NCBI GenBank assembly: GCA_965204705.1
Contig: OZ242006.1
Coordinates: forward strand, 5,146,001-5,210,000
Length of the DNA: 64,000 nucleotides
Direction: 5' to 3'
Origin: Bin5 sp965204705
GTDB lineage: Bacteria; Chloroflexota; Anaerolineae; Caldilineales; Caldilineaceae
Shown: in pieces, positions 8,115 to 17,193 of the stretch
How positions within the stretch are numbered: position 1 is the stretch's first letter
Layout of the letters: every line of letters starts with the position of its first letter
Translations under genes and position numbers: made by a program
The notes under the pieces: model-generated
Database searches by the model: none
What the model was told of the DNA's origin: nothing
What the model saw: the letters and a program-made list of their open reading frames with translations, nothing else

Positions 8115-9512
8115 ATGACTGACAATACCACTCTCAGCCGGCGCCGCTTCCTGCAGTGGAGCGCGGTCGGCATCGGCGGCGCCGCACTCGCGGCCTGCGC
8201 TACGCCTGCGGCCCCTGCCGCCGCCCCCGAAGAGGGAGAAATGGCAGCCGAAGAGACTATCACCATCTCCTGGTGGCACGCCTGGGGCGGCACCACCGGT
8301 ATGGCGGCCATGGAAGGCGTCGCCGCGGCCTTCAACGAGGAGGACCGCAACGTAAAGGTCGAACGCCTGCACGTAACTGAAATGAATGACAAGCTGCTGG
8401 CCGCGATCGCCGGCGGCACACCGCCGGACGTGGGCGTTTGCTGCGTCCAGTACGCCGAACTTTACTCGCGCGGCGCGGTCATGGCGATTGACGACCAAAT
8501 TGACAACAGCGACGTTATCGGCCGCGACGACTTTGTTCCCGGCCTGCTCGAGTCGATGCAGTGGCAGGGCGAAACATACGGCGTGCCCGGCTTCGAAGCT
8601 GGTCCCCGCTACGGCCTCATGTACAACAAGGCGATCATTGATGAGGCCGGCCTCGACCCCGAGAACCTGCCCCGCACCTGGGACGAGATGTTTGAGTGGC
8701 ACGTCGAGCTGACCAGTTTCGACGACGCCGGCAACGTGGAGATCGTCGGCTTCGACCCCCGTGACGCCACCGCCGGCAACGGACCGGCCACCAACATCCC
8801 GCAGTTTTGGGCCCTCACGTACGGTCTCGACATGTGGGACGACGAAACCAGCTCCTTCAACTACGACGACGAGCTGTTCGTCAGCGCCCTGAAAACGATC
8901 AAGCGCTTCACGGATCATGTCGGTGTGCAGCAGATGGAGTCGTTCCGCTCCAGCTTTGGCGGCTGGACGCAGAGTCCCTCGTCCTCCTTCCCCAGCGGCG
9001 TTCAGGCCATGATCGTAACCGGCTACTACGCCCCCGGCGAACTTTTCCACTCCGCCCCTGACAAGGAGTTCGGCGTCGGTTGGGTACCCGTTTCGGAAGA
9101 CCGCCGCGACGTCACCTTCCAGAACGTGGGCGGTCACCCGATGTACATTCCCAACGGTGTCACGGAAATCGACGCTGCCTTCGAGTTCATCGAGTTCTGT
9201 TCGGAAGAAAAGGCGCAAAACGTCATTTTCGACAATACCGGCTGGCTGGGCGGCCGCAAGGCTCTCTACGACCCCGACCTGCCCAAGTATCAGCGCTACG
9301 AAAACCTGGACTGGTTCCTGCGCTCGGTCAACGAGGCTGATGAGCTGTGGGCCTGCCCGGTCATCCCCATCCAGGGCTTCGTCAACCAGCAGCGATCCCG
9401 CACGTACGAGTCTGTCATCTTCGGCGACAAGGAGCCCGAACAGGCCGCCGCCGACATGCAGGCAGCCTGCACTGACGAGATGCTGAAGCAGTTCCCCGAA
9501 CTGGTAGGATAG
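8115..9512 (+). CDS. Sugar ABC transporter substrate-binding lipoprotein (cassette 1)
   Basis: Extracellular solute-binding protein of the CUT1 type (family 1), 465 residues. The Tat-style signal is SRRRFLQ (8-14), and lipobox LAAC puts the lipid-anchored Cys at residue 28. A low-complexity Ala/Pro/Glu linker follows, then the binding lobes starting ITISWWHAWGG. The start is the ATG at 8115 behind AAAAGGAG; an upstream extension is open but does not look like protein. It is the first gene of an operon with two permeases and then a sulfatase, so a carbohydrate, perhaps a sulfated one, is the likely ligand (inference). A strong hairpin follows the stop, consistent with higher expression of the binding protein than of the permeases. 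Confidence 0.92.
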   Translation: MTDNTTLSRRRFLQWSAVGIGGAALAACATPAAPAAAPEEGEMAAEETITISWWHAWGGTTGMAAMEGVAAAFNEEDRNVKVERLHVTEMNDKLLAAIAGGTPPDVGVCCVQYAELYSRGAVMAIDDQIDNSDVIGRDDFVPGLLESMQWQGETYGVPGFEAGPRYGLMYNKAIIDEAGLDPENLPRTWDEMFEWHVELTSFDDAGNVEIVGFDPRDATAGNGPATNIPQFWALTYGLDMWDDETSSFNYDDELFVSALKTIKRFTDHVGVQQMESFRSSFGGWTQSPSSSFPSGVQAMIVTGYYAPGELFHSAPDKEFGVGWVPVSEDRRDVTFQNVGGHPMYIPNGVTEIDAAFEFIEFCSEEKAQNVIFDNTGWLGGRKALYDPDLPKYQRYENLDWFLRSVNEADELWACPVIPIQGFVNQQRSRTYESVIFGDKEPEQAAADMQAACTDEMLKQFPELVG

Positions 9513-9529
9513 AAGAAGGTGAAACATAC

Positions 9530-9568
9530 CAGTGGCTGGCGGTTGGAGAAGACTGCCGCCAGCCACTG
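9530..9568 (+). terminator. Hairpin between binding protein and permease genes
   Basis: CAGTGGCTGGCGG (9530-9542) pairs perfectly with CCGCCAGCCACTG (9556-9568) around a 13-base loop. There is no U-tract, so it more likely attenuates transcription or stabilises the upstream mRNA than ends it completely. Confidence 0.6.
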
Positions 9569-9584
9569 AACACGGGCCGCGAAA

Positions 9585-10487
9585 ATGCCACAGAATTGGA
9601 CTCCCGCCCAAACGCGCAACCTTCTCAAGGGGCTGGCCTTCATCTCACCCTGGCTGGTGGGCTTTGCCGGCTTCGTCCTCTATCCGATCGCGGCGTCAGC
9701 CTATTACAGCCTGACGCGCTACGACGTCCTGCGCCCGGCCCGCTTCATCGGCCTGGAAAACTACGTTGAACTGTTCACAAAAGATGACATCTTCCGCACC
9801 GTATTGGGCAACACGGTCTACCTGGTGGTGATCGGCGTGCCGGCCGGGCTGGTCGTGGCATTCCTGCTCGCCAGTCTGCTCAATCGCGAGATGAAGCTGC
9901 GGCCCCTGTTCCGCACCATCTTTTTCCTGCCGGTGCTGGTGCCGGCAGTGGCCTCTGCAGAGGTGTGGCGCTGGGTCTACAACACCAACTATGGTGTGAT
10001 AAACTCGGTCATAAAGAGTTGGGGGCTGGCCGTCATCCCCTTCATCTCTTCGGTGGAACTAGCGAAACCGTCTCTGATCCTCATTCACGTGTGGGCACAA
10101 GGGACTGCGATAATTATCTTCCTCGCCGCGCTGCAAGACGTTCCCAGTTCGCTGATAGACGCGGCCGAAGTCGACGGCGCCAACGCCCTGCAACGTTTTT
10201 GGCACGTCACCATTCCCATTTGTACGCCGGCGATCCTGTTCGTGATGCTCACCGGCATGATCGGCATGTTCCAATACTTCACACTGGGCTGGCTGCTCAC
10301 CCAAGGCGGGCCCAACGAATCGACCGAGTTCTTCAGCCTCTATCTTTACCGCAACGCCTTCCAGTTCTTCAAGATGGGATACGCCTCGGCCCAGGCCTGG
10401 ATTCTGTTCATTATCATTTTGGCCTTTACGCTGCTTATCTTCCGCAGTTCGGCCCGCTGGGTCTACTACGCCGGAGAGTCTGATTAA
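9585..10487 (+). CDS. Sugar ABC transporter permease, MalF/UgpA type (cassette 1)
   Basis: Inner-membrane permease of ~300 residues with six hydrophobic segments, the first being FISPWLVGFAGFVLYPIAAS. The EAA loop that contacts the ATPase is DAAEVDGANALQRFWHVTIP. This type forms a heterodimer with the MalG-type permease encoded next. No ATP-binding subunit is encoded anywhere in this cassette, so a shared MsiK/UgpC-like ATPase from another locus is expected. The ribosome site before the ATG is weak, which fits coupling to the upstream hairpin region. Confidence 0.92.
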   Translation: MPQNWTPAQTRNLLKGLAFISPWLVGFAGFVLYPIAASAYYSLTRYDVLRPARFIGLENYVELFTKDDIFRTVLGNTVYLVVIGVPAGLVVAFLLASLLNREMKLRPLFRTIFFLPVLVPAVASAEVWRWVYNTNYGVINSVIKSWGLAVIPFISSVELAKPSLILIHVWAQGTAIIIFLAALQDVPSSLIDAAEVDGANALQRFWHVTIPICTPAILFVMLTGMIGMFQYFTLGWLLTQGGPNESTEFFSLYLYRNAFQFFKMGYASAQAWILFIIILAFTLLIFRSSARWVYYAGESD

Positions 10488-10516
10488 CCGCTAGGGGCTA
10501 ACTGCCCGCCGCAATC

Positions 10517-11413
10517 ATGCAACAAGCCGAAGCCATCGCCAGCAGCCCGACACAGAATCTCCCGCTCACGCAGAGCGCGCCTTTTAAGGCTGTACAACGC
10601 GCGCTCTTCTACGTGATGATGGTTGCGCTGGCGCTCATTTTTGCCGGTCCCCTGCTGTGGATGCTCTCTACCTCATTAAAGACGGATCCCCAGGTCTACA
10701 CCGTCCCACCGATCTGGCTTCCCAATCCTGTGCGCCTGGTCAACTATCCGGAGGCGCTCTCTTCCCGCCCCTTCGGCACCTATACCTATAACACGTTGCG
10801 ATATGCCCTGGGCGCGGTGGCCGGCGCGCTGCTCTCCAATACGCTGGTCGCATACGGCTTCGCCCGCATCCGCTGGCCCGGACGGGATATTTTCTTCATC
10901 ATCTGCCTTTCGACGATGATGATCCCGTTCCAGGTACGCATGATTCCGCTCTATCTCACCTTCAAGAATCTCGGCTGGCTCAACACTTATTTGCCTCTGA
11001 TTGTGCCGACCTTTCTTGGGGTGAATGCCTACTACACCTTCCTGCTGCGCCAGTTCTTCCTGACCATCCCCAGCGAGTTGTCCGACGCGGCGCGCGTCGA
11101 CGGCTGCACCGAGCTGGGTATCCTCGTTCGCATCATCCTGCCCTTGGCCAAACCGGCGCTGGCGGTCATCGGCCTGCTCCAGTTCATGTTCGCCTGGGAC
11201 AACTATATCGGACCGCTGATCTATCTCAACAGCGAAGCCTTATATCCGATCGCGCTCGGCCTGCAACAGTTCCGCACCATGTTCCAGGAAGAGTTGATGT
11301 GGCCCTACATGATGGCGGCCAGCACCGCCACGGCCGCGCCGGTCATCATCCTCTACTTCTTCGTCCAGCGCACCTTCGTCGAGGGAATCTCCATCACCGG
11401 CCTGAAGGGGTAA
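10517..11413 (+). CDS. Sugar ABC transporter permease, MalG/UgpE type (cassette 1)
   Basis: Second permease of the heterodimer, 298 residues. A cytoplasmic N-terminus precedes the first membrane segment (ALFYVMMVALALIFAGPLLW). The MalG-type periplasmic stretch is LKTDPQVYTVPPIWLPNP and the EAA loop is DAARVDGCTELGILVRIILP. The C-terminal FVQRTFVEGISITGLKG ending is typical of this subfamily. It starts 29 bases after the first permease stops. The sulfatase gene follows after ~95 bases and may share the transcript. Confidence 0.92.
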   Translation: MQQAEAIASSPTQNLPLTQSAPFKAVQRALFYVMMVALALIFAGPLLWMLSTSLKTDPQVYTVPPIWLPNPVRLVNYPEALSSRPFGTYTYNTLRYALGAVAGALLSNTLVAYGFARIRWPGRDIFFIICLSTMMIPFQVRMIPLYLTFKNLGWLNTYLPLIVPTFLGVNAYYTFLLRQFFLTIPSELSDAARVDGCTELGILVRIILPLAKPALAVIGLLQFMFAWDNYIGPLIYLNSEALYPIALGLQQFRTMFQEELMWPYMMAASTATAAPVIILYFFVQRTFVEGISITGLKG

Positions 11414-11507
11414 GTTCGGGGACCACTAGACTAACGGTCAGCTGCCCGTTCTGACCGGCGGCGCTTTCGCGCAACAACCTCAAATCCACAGATACAGGTG
11501 CAGATTT

Positions 11508-12974
11508 ATGCCAACCGACAGCCGGCCCAACATCCTATTCATCTGTGTCGACCAGTGGCGCGCGGACGCGCTAAGCCTGACCGGCCACCCTGTCGCCGAA
11601 ACGCCCCACGTGGACAGGCTGGCGCGTGAGGGGATCAACTTCACACAGGCCTATGCTGCCACGCCAACGTGTGTGCCAGCGCGGGCGACGATCTTCACCG
11701 GTCTCAACCAGCGCCATACCGGATTTGTCGGCTACAACGACCGCATCGACTGGCACTACGACTGCACGATGCCCGGCCTGCTGGCGGATGCCGGCTACCA
11801 TACGCAGTGCGTTGGCAAGATGCACACACATCCCTCGCGCAACCTGGTGGGATTCCACAACGTCGTCCTTCACGACGGCTACCTGCACCGCGAACGTTCC
11901 AAGCGGGACGACTACGGGTTGGTTGACGACTACACGCCGTGGCTGCGCGAGCAGCTCGGGCCGCAGGCGGACTACATCGACACCGGTGTAGGCTGCAACG
12001 GCTACGCGGCGCGTCCTTGGGTCTACGACGAAATGCTGCACCCGACCAGCTGGGTCACGACGATGGGCATCGACTTTCTGCGCCGCCGCGACCCGACCAA
12101 ACCGTTCTTCCTGATGCTCTCCTACCACCGGCCGCACCCGCCGCTGGACCCGCCGCAAGCTTTCATGGACCGCTACCTGACGAAGCCGCTGCCGGACCCG
12201 GTCATGGGGGACTGGGCGCCGGACAGTCTGCCGGTGCGCGGGCTGGACAGCCCGATCCCGACCGATACGGCGCAGCGCGACTACGCGCGGCGGGCCTACT
12301 ATGCCCAGATCAGCCATATCGACTACAGCCTCAACCGCGTGTTCCAGGCGTTGTTTGAGAACGGTGAGCTTGACAACACGGCCATCGTGTTCACGGCAGA
12401 CCACGGGGAGATGCTTTACGACCACAACCATGTGGCCAAAGGGTATCCTTTTGACAGCTCGGCGCGTCTACCCTTCATCCTGCGTCTGCCGCGCGCGGGC
12501 AGCCCGCACCACCAGACAAGGCAGGCGGATGAGCCTCTGCGGCAAGTGCATCAGGTTGTCGAGCTACGCGATCTGCTGCCCACATTCTGTGACCTCGCCG
12601 GATGCAACACACCCGCGCATGTCGACGGCAGCAGCATCCTGCCGCTGGCACGCGGCGAAACCGGCGGCTGGCGCGAGTATCTGCACGGCGAACACTTCAT
12701 GAACGCTGATTCCAATCAGTGGGTGACTGACGGCCGCGAGAAGTACGTCTGGTACAGCCAAAGCGGACGCGAGCTGCTCTTCGACCTGGAGGAAGATCCA
12801 ACGGAGCTGCACGACCTGGCCGCGGCGCGCCCGGAGCGCACAGCCTATTGGCGCGAGCGGCTGATGGCGGAGTTGGATGGCCGCGAGGAGGGGTTTGTTC
12901 AGAACGGCGCGCTAGTGAGCGGCATGCCGCAAAGCCCGACGCTGGTCGACGCGGGGCATTATCGGGAGCGGTGA
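11508..12974 (+). CDS. Sulfatase (formylglycine-dependent)
   Basis: Hydrolyses sulfate esters. The catalytic motif is C-V-P-A-R (residues 55-59), in which Cys55 is expected to be converted to formylglycine, followed by ATIFTG. The N-terminal metal-site strand reads NILFICVDQWRADAL. A further metal-site motif is TADHGEMLYDHN, followed by K-G-Y-P-F. Length is 488 residues, normal for arylsulfatase or choline-sulfatase-like members. No secretion signal is visible, so it probably acts in the cytoplasm on an imported compound. Its position directly behind ABC cassette 1 suggests that cassette imports a sulfated substrate (inference). The exact substrate is unknown, and the maturase is not in this window. 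Confidence 0.9.
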   Translation: MPTDSRPNILFICVDQWRADALSLTGHPVAETPHVDRLAREGINFTQAYAATPTCVPARATIFTGLNQRHTGFVGYNDRIDWHYDCTMPGLLADAGYHTQCVGKMHTHPSRNLVGFHNVVLHDGYLHRERSKRDDYGLVDDYTPWLREQLGPQADYIDTGVGCNGYAARPWVYDEMLHPTSWVTTMGIDFLRRRDPTKPFFLMLSYHRPHPPLDPPQAFMDRYLTKPLPDPVMGDWAPDSLPVRGLDSPIPTDTAQRDYARRAYYAQISHIDYSLNRVFQALFENGELDNTAIVFTADHGEMLYDHNHVAKGYPFDSSARLPFILRLPRAGSPHHQTRQADEPLRQVHQVVELRDLLPTFCDLAGCNTPAHVDGSSILPLARGETGGWREYLHGEHFMNADSNQWVTDGREKYVWYSQSGRELLFDLEEDPTELHDLAAARPERTAYWRERLMAELDGREEGFVQNGALVSGMPQSPTLVDAGHYRER

Positions 12975-13002
12975 ACAAGCGGCTGGGGTTTAGCCGCGAG
13001 CC

Positions 13003-13866
13003 CTAGTAAACGGGAATGCCTTCCCTCCTCAAGATGCGATGCACATTGGCCGCGGCCAGGGGATACTTCTCGTTGGGCAGGTGTTCGAGCATCATGTAGC
13101 CGTCAGGATGCGCCTCGTGCCAGAGGCTTAACGCGGTTCCCAGGTCCAGTTCACCCTCGCCGGGAATCTCCTCATCCATATGGATCACGAAACCGTTGCG
13201 CACGCTGATATCTTTGCAGTGTGCAATGGCGCTAATCGGCCCCATACATTCGAAGATATGGCGTAGACGGGCCCTGCTGTCATAGACCTGGTGCAGCGTC
13301 TGGAAGTGGTTCACATAGTCCATCACGACCCGCAGCCGCGGGCTGCCCACGTCACGAATGACGGCGCGGTTGAACTCCGGCGAGTTCATTATCGTCAGAA
13401 GATGGGTTTCGACGGCGACCGTCTGGCCGATCGCTTCGGCCGCTTCGGCCAGCCAGGAGAGGGACTCCAGCAGCACGGCGCGACGCCACGGCCGGTGATT
13501 TTCCGGGTGGGGGCTGTAGGAGCCATCGGGGCTGAGGCTGCCGGTACGGATTAGAGCTACATGGCCGCCCAACTCGTGCGCAACGCCAAAGCCGCGGCGA
13601 ATATCCTCCAGCAGTCTTTTGCGCGCCTCGTCGTCAGGGTCGAACAGACATTCGCGGAAGCCGATACCGACTTGCACAATGTCCATGCCCTCGTCGGCGA
13701 AGAGCCGCCGCACCCGCTGCCAGACCGGCGCAGAAGCCGGCGGCGAATCAGAGGCAGAAACGGAAAGGGCCCCGCCCGTCAGTCCCAACTCCCGGATTGC
13801 AACCAGATGCGGGCCGTAAATGTCGGCGGGATCTCCAGGCAACATGCCGACAACGCCTAATCTCAT
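13003..13866 (-). CDS. Sugar phosphate isomerase/epimerase family protein
   Basis: TIM-barrel protein of the xylose-isomerase-like/AP-endonuclease-2 superfamily, 287 residues. Features in order are MRLGVVGMLPGDPAD at the first strand, an HVALIRTGS strand, VAVETHLLTIMNSPEF (metal-ligand Glu region), RVVMDYVNHFQ (Asp ligand region), IAHCKDISVR (His) and MLEHLPNEKYPL (Glu), matching the order of metal ligands in this fold. The start has GGAG seven bases upstream. It converges with the sulfatase gene; a short GCGGCT/AGCCGC hairpin near 12979-12997 lies between them. It probably interconverts ketose/aldose or epimers of an imported carbohydrate; the substrate is not assignable. Confidence 0.85.
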   Translation of the reverse strand: MRLGVVGMLPGDPADIYGPHLVAIRELGLTGGALSVSASDSPPASAPVWQRVRRLFADEGMDIVQVGIGFRECLFDPDDEARKRLLEDIRRGFGVAHELGGHVALIRTGSLSPDGSYSPHPENHRPWRRAVLLESLSWLAEAAEAIGQTVAVETHLLTIMNSPEFNRAVIRDVGSPRLRVVMDYVNHFQTLHQVYDSRARLRHIFECMGPISAIAHCKDISVRNGFVIHMDEEIPGEGELDLGTALSLWHEAHPDGYMMLEHLPNEKYPLAAANVHRILRREGIPVY

Positions 13867-13938
13867 AGGACAACTCCATGTGGTGAAGCGGGGTCAGTAC
13901 CGCGTCTGGTCGCCAACCGCGCGCCAAGACCCGCCAAG

Positions 13939-13966
13939 TTGACTTTCACGGCACTTACTGTAGAAT
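13939..13966 (+). promoter_or_regulatory. Sigma-70-type promoter for the M20 peptidase gene
   Basis: TTGACT at 13939-13944 and TAGAAT at 13961-13966 are separated by 16 bases. They lie ~100 bases before the GTG start at 14067, in the space between two divergent genes. Confidence 0.55.
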
Positions 13967-14066
13967 CGGCTCAGTCTCACCCGAACATATCATCAGATAT
14001 CATCGAAAAACGCAAACGGCCAGCCCGGTTGTCTGGGGCGAGGCCTGCGACCCGAGGAGGATAGGA

Positions 14067-15446
14067 GTGTCTGGCAAGGAGAGACCTCCCAACTTGGCGC
14101 AAGTATTCGCCTATGTCGACGCCCACCAGCAGGCGTTTATCGACCGGCTGCTGGCCTATGTCGCCCGGCCGAGCATCAGCGCCCACGGGGTTGGTATCCG
14201 GGAGACGGCTGACTTCCTGTTCGGCTACCTGCAGGAACTGGGCATGGAGGCGCATTTGCTGGAAGGCGCGGGCTGGCCCTTCGTATACGGGCGCCTGAGC
14301 CGGCATCAACAGGCGCCGACGGTGCTGCTCTACGGCCATTACGACGTGCAGCCGCCCGATCCCCTGGACGCCTGGAACTCGCCGCCCTTCGAGCCGGAGA
14401 TACGCGACGGCCGCATCTGGGGGCGGGGCGTGGGAGACAACAAGGGGCAGCATCTGGCCCAGCTTCTGGCGATCGAGTCGTGGCTGGCGGTCACCGGGGG
14501 ACTGCCGTGCAACGTCATTGTCCTGCTGGAGGGCGAGGAGGAGGTCGGCAGCCCGCATATCAGCGACTGCGTGCGCGATCACCGCGCTCTGCTCGCCGAC
14601 GCCGATCTGGTGATCACCGCAGACGGCCCCGTGCATGAAAGCGGGCGGCCCTGTATCAAGTTCGGCCCGCGCGGGATCGCCTCGTTCGAACTGCGCGTGA
14701 AGCACGCCCAGAGGGACTTTCACTCCGGCAACTGGGGTGGCGTCGCGCCCAACCCGATCTGGACGCTGGTCCATCTGCTGGCGACGATGAAGGACAGCCG
14801 CGGCACCATCACCGTCGACGGCTTCTACGACAATGTCGTACCGCTCAGCGAACTGGAACGTGAGGCTTTGGATGCCTTGCCAGTTGATGTGGCGGCGGTA
14901 ATGGCGGGAGCCGGCCTGGCGCGCCTGGATGAACCGCAGGAACGGCCCTTCTTCGACCGCCTGGCGGCTTGGCCGACTTTCACAGTCAACGGCTTTCATG
15001 GCGGCTACGGCGGGCCGGGGACGAAGACGGTGCTGCCCCACGAGGCGACGGTGAAATGCGACATGCGCCTGGTCGAGAACCAGCGCGTTGACGAGATCCT
15101 GGACAAGGTGGAGGCTCATGTCCGGCGCCACGCGCCAGAGGTGGAGGTAGTCCGCCAAGGGGGCATGGAGCCGTCGCGCACGCCGCTGGACTCGCCCTAC
15201 ACGCGCCCGCTCCAGCGGGCCTTCCGCTCGGCCCAGGGCGTCGACCCGCTGCTCATCCCGGCGATGGGCGGCAGCCTGCCGGATTATGCCTGGACGAAGA
15301 TACTTGGCGTCCACTCCTTTACCACGCCCTACGCCAACCATGACGAATCCAACCATGCCCCCAATGAGAACCTGGAGGTGGAGCGTTTCATCGCCGGCAT
15401 ACGCACCGGCGCCGCTGTGCTGGCCCACCTGGGAGAGGACAGTTAA
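14067..15446 (+). CDS. M20 family metallopeptidase (dipeptidase-like)
   Basis: Zinc-dependent peptidase or amidohydrolase of the M20 family, 459 residues. Metal and catalytic motifs are GHYDVQPPDP (His91, Asp93), GRGVGDNKGQ (Asp124), EGEEEVGSPH (~155-164), and a C-terminal His in FTTPYANHDESNHAPNE. The GTG start is preceded by an excellent GAGGAGGATAGGA site. Length and motif order fit the CNDP/PepV-like dipeptidase group acting on dipeptides or N-acyl amino acids. It is in the cytoplasm, with no signal peptide. It stands between sugar-related genes and is followed by a Gfo/Idh/MocA gene after ~85 bases. Confidence 0.93.
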   Translation: MSGKERPPNLAQVFAYVDAHQQAFIDRLLAYVARPSISAHGVGIRETADFLFGYLQELGMEAHLLEGAGWPFVYGRLSRHQQAPTVLLYGHYDVQPPDPLDAWNSPPFEPEIRDGRIWGRGVGDNKGQHLAQLLAIESWLAVTGGLPCNVIVLLEGEEEVGSPHISDCVRDHRALLADADLVITADGPVHESGRPCIKFGPRGIASFELRVKHAQRDFHSGNWGGVAPNPIWTLVHLLATMKDSRGTITVDGFYDNVVPLSELEREALDALPVDVAAVMAGAGLARLDEPQERPFFDRLAAWPTFTVNGFHGGYGGPGTKTVLPHEATVKCDMRLVENQRVDEILDKVEAHVRRHAPEVEVVRQGGMEPSRTPLDSPYTRPLQRAFRSAQGVDPLLIPAMGGSLPDYAWTKILGVHSFTTPYANHDESNHAPNENLEVERFIAGIRTGAAVLAHLGEDS

Positions 15447-15529
15447 GACGATTCTCAGCAACCTTTTACGAAGCTCAATCGTCTTGTAACAAGAACTGGC
15501 AATAAGCCAAAGACGTGAAAGGAGTTGTC

Positions 15530-16729
15530 ATGTTAAACATAGGCATCATCGGATATGGCCGCCGCATTTCTAACATGGCCAAAGGGCTGGATATCTTCGA
15601 CATCCCGTACAAAGTAACGGCCGTCGCCGACCCGGGCAGCGACCGCATCCAGGCCGCCAACGATCCCTTTCTGGCCGACACCCGTTTCTACGACTCGGCC
15701 GACGAACTGCTGGCCGGGGCCGACGAACTGGACGGCATCATGATCGGGACTCGCTGCAATCTGCACACGGAGATGGCGCTCAAAGTAGCGCCCACGCAGC
15801 TTCCGCTCTTCCTGGAAAAGCCGGTCGCGATCACGTTTGACGAGGTACGCCGCCTGCACGCGGCATATAAGGACCACAGTGCGCCAACCGTGGTCTCTTT
15901 CCCGCTGCGCCTCAGCCCGGTCGCCCAAAAAGTACGGGAAATCATCGAATCGGACCAGGTGGGCAGTATCGAGCAGGTGGTCGCGTTCAACGATGTCGGC
16001 TACGGCAGCGTCTACTTCAGAAGCTGGTACCGGAATTACGATTTGGACGGAGGTCTTTGGCTGCAGAAGTTCACGCACGACGTCGACTATATCAACTATC
16101 TGCTCGACGCGCGCCCGCACTGGGTGAGTGCGATGAACTCCCGCCGCGTCTACGGCGGCGACAAGCCCTTCGATCTGCAATGCAAGGATTGCTCGGAGCA
16201 GGAGACATGCCCGGAAAGCCCGTTCGTGCGCTTCCGCAGCGGTTTTGAAGGCGGCCGCGTTCGCTTTGCCGAGGAGCAGGTCTACCGCGACGATCAGTTC
16301 TGCGTCTTTTCCGCGGGGCATCAGCTTCAGGATAATGGCACCTGCATGCTGGAATATGAGAATGGCGTCCAGGCCAGCTACACGCAGAACTTCTTTACCC
16401 GCTATCGCGGGGCACGCCGCGGCGCCCGCCTCTACGGCTATCGCGGCATCATCGAGTTCAACTGGAACGAAAACTTTATCAAGATTTACAGTCACACATC
16501 GCCGATGGTGGAAACGATCGATTTCAGCGGGGATATGCCCCACTTCGGCGGCGACCGCGAGCTGAGCTTTGATTTCCTGATGGCGATGCGCGACGGGCGG
16601 CCCTCCCGAAGCCCGATCGACGCCGGCGTTCTCAGCGCACTGACCTGTCTTTGGGCACGTGAATCGGCCAACAACCGCCAGGGTTACGAGGTCGTGATGC
16701 CGGAGGTGGAAGCGGAGGTCGGTGGTTAG
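15530..16729 (+). CDS. Gfo/Idh/MocA family oxidoreductase
   Basis: NAD(P)-dependent dehydrogenase of ~399 residues. The Rossmann start is LNIGIIGYGRRISNMAKG, and the family's EKP motif is LFLEKPVAITFDEV (EKP at 96-98). The C-terminal part contains DGGLWLQKFTHDVDYINYLL, the sheet domain with the catalytic-region His. A Cys-rich stretch, C-K-D-C-S-E-Q-E-T-C, near residue ~220 is unusual and could bind a metal. The ATG at 15530 is chosen because GAAAGGAG sits just upstream; a GTG at 15515 overlaps that site. Typical substrates are sugars, inositols or their derivatives. Confidence 0.9.
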   Translation: MLNIGIIGYGRRISNMAKGLDIFDIPYKVTAVADPGSDRIQAANDPFLADTRFYDSADELLAGADELDGIMIGTRCNLHTEMALKVAPTQLPLFLEKPVAITFDEVRRLHAAYKDHSAPTVVSFPLRLSPVAQKVREIIESDQVGSIEQVVAFNDVGYGSVYFRSWYRNYDLDGGLWLQKFTHDVDYINYLLDARPHWVSAMNSRRVYGGDKPFDLQCKDCSEQETCPESPFVRFRSGFEGGRVRFAEEQVYRDDQFCVFSAGHQLQDNGTCMLEYENGVQASYTQNFFTRYRGARRGARLYGYRGIIEFNWNENFIKIYSHTSPMVETIDFSGDMPHFGGDRELSFDFLMAMRDGRPSRSPIDAGVLSALTCLWARESANNRQGYEVVMPEVEAEVGG

Positions 16730-16749
16730 ACCGAACCATCGAGAGTAGG

Positions 16750-17193
16750 TCAGATCAGTAGCAGGAGCAGCCCTACCAGGCCGATCAGTCCGGAGATGTG
16801 GTCGATCTGGAGAATAAACCAGAGCGCGAGGCCGTGCACCGCGATACGCGCTGCCCATTTACCCCAGCGATGCGGCGCCGCGACCAGCGCGGTGATCAAC
16901 ACGAACCACAGGTATGGAGTCAGTTGACCCCACTCCATGCCGGTGCGCACAAATTCCCATCCCGCCCAGACAAGTGAAAGCGCGCGCAGTCCTGTGGCCG
17001 CGCCGACCCGGGGGTAGGCGGCCGCCAGGTGCGCCAGCCACGTCCACGGCGCGGCATAGGGCGCGCCGATGAACCAGCACGCGCCGACCGCGATGAGCCA
17101 TTCCAGCGTGCCGGCCACCAAGGGCGCAACCGACATCTGGCAAAAGAGGCCCCAGCCGCGGTCCTGCTGTAACAGTGACCTATAGGTAGCCAC
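16750..17193 (-). CDS. Small polytopic membrane protein, unknown function
   Basis: About 147 residues, largely hydrophobic, with roughly four membrane segments: APLVAGTLEWLIAVGACWFI, then a segment around LRALSLVWAGWEFV, then LTPYLWFVLITALVAA, and a C-terminal ISGLIGLVGLLLLLI. The GTG at 17193 follows GGAGGAG at good spacing and overlaps the upstream gene by 14 bases; a GTG at 17217 is also open. Tight overlap with the other membrane protein upstream suggests that the two products work together. No family was recognised. Confidence 0.6.
   Translation of the reverse strand: MATYRSLLQQDRGWGLFCQMSVAPLVAGTLEWLIAVGACWFIGAPYAAPWTWLAHLAAAYPRVGAATGLRALSLVWAGWEFVRTGMEWGQLTPYLWFVLITALVAAPHRWGKWAARIAVHGLALWFILQIDHISGLIGLVGLLLLLI

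Noticed and set aside
8043..9611. Long minus-strand open frame opposite the cassette 1 binding-protein gene
   Set aside because: It is the antisense shadow of a well-supported gene; its residues show no domain and are typical of GC-rich complementary frames.
13977..15461. Long minus-strand open frame opposite the M20 peptidase
   Set aside because: Shadow of the peptidase gene; the plus-strand product has all catalytic motifs and a good ribosome site.
15515..15529. Upstream GTG as start of the Gfo/Idh/MocA gene
   Set aside because: It overlaps the clear ribosome site GAAAGGAG of the ATG at 15530, which begins the Rossmann fold directly.
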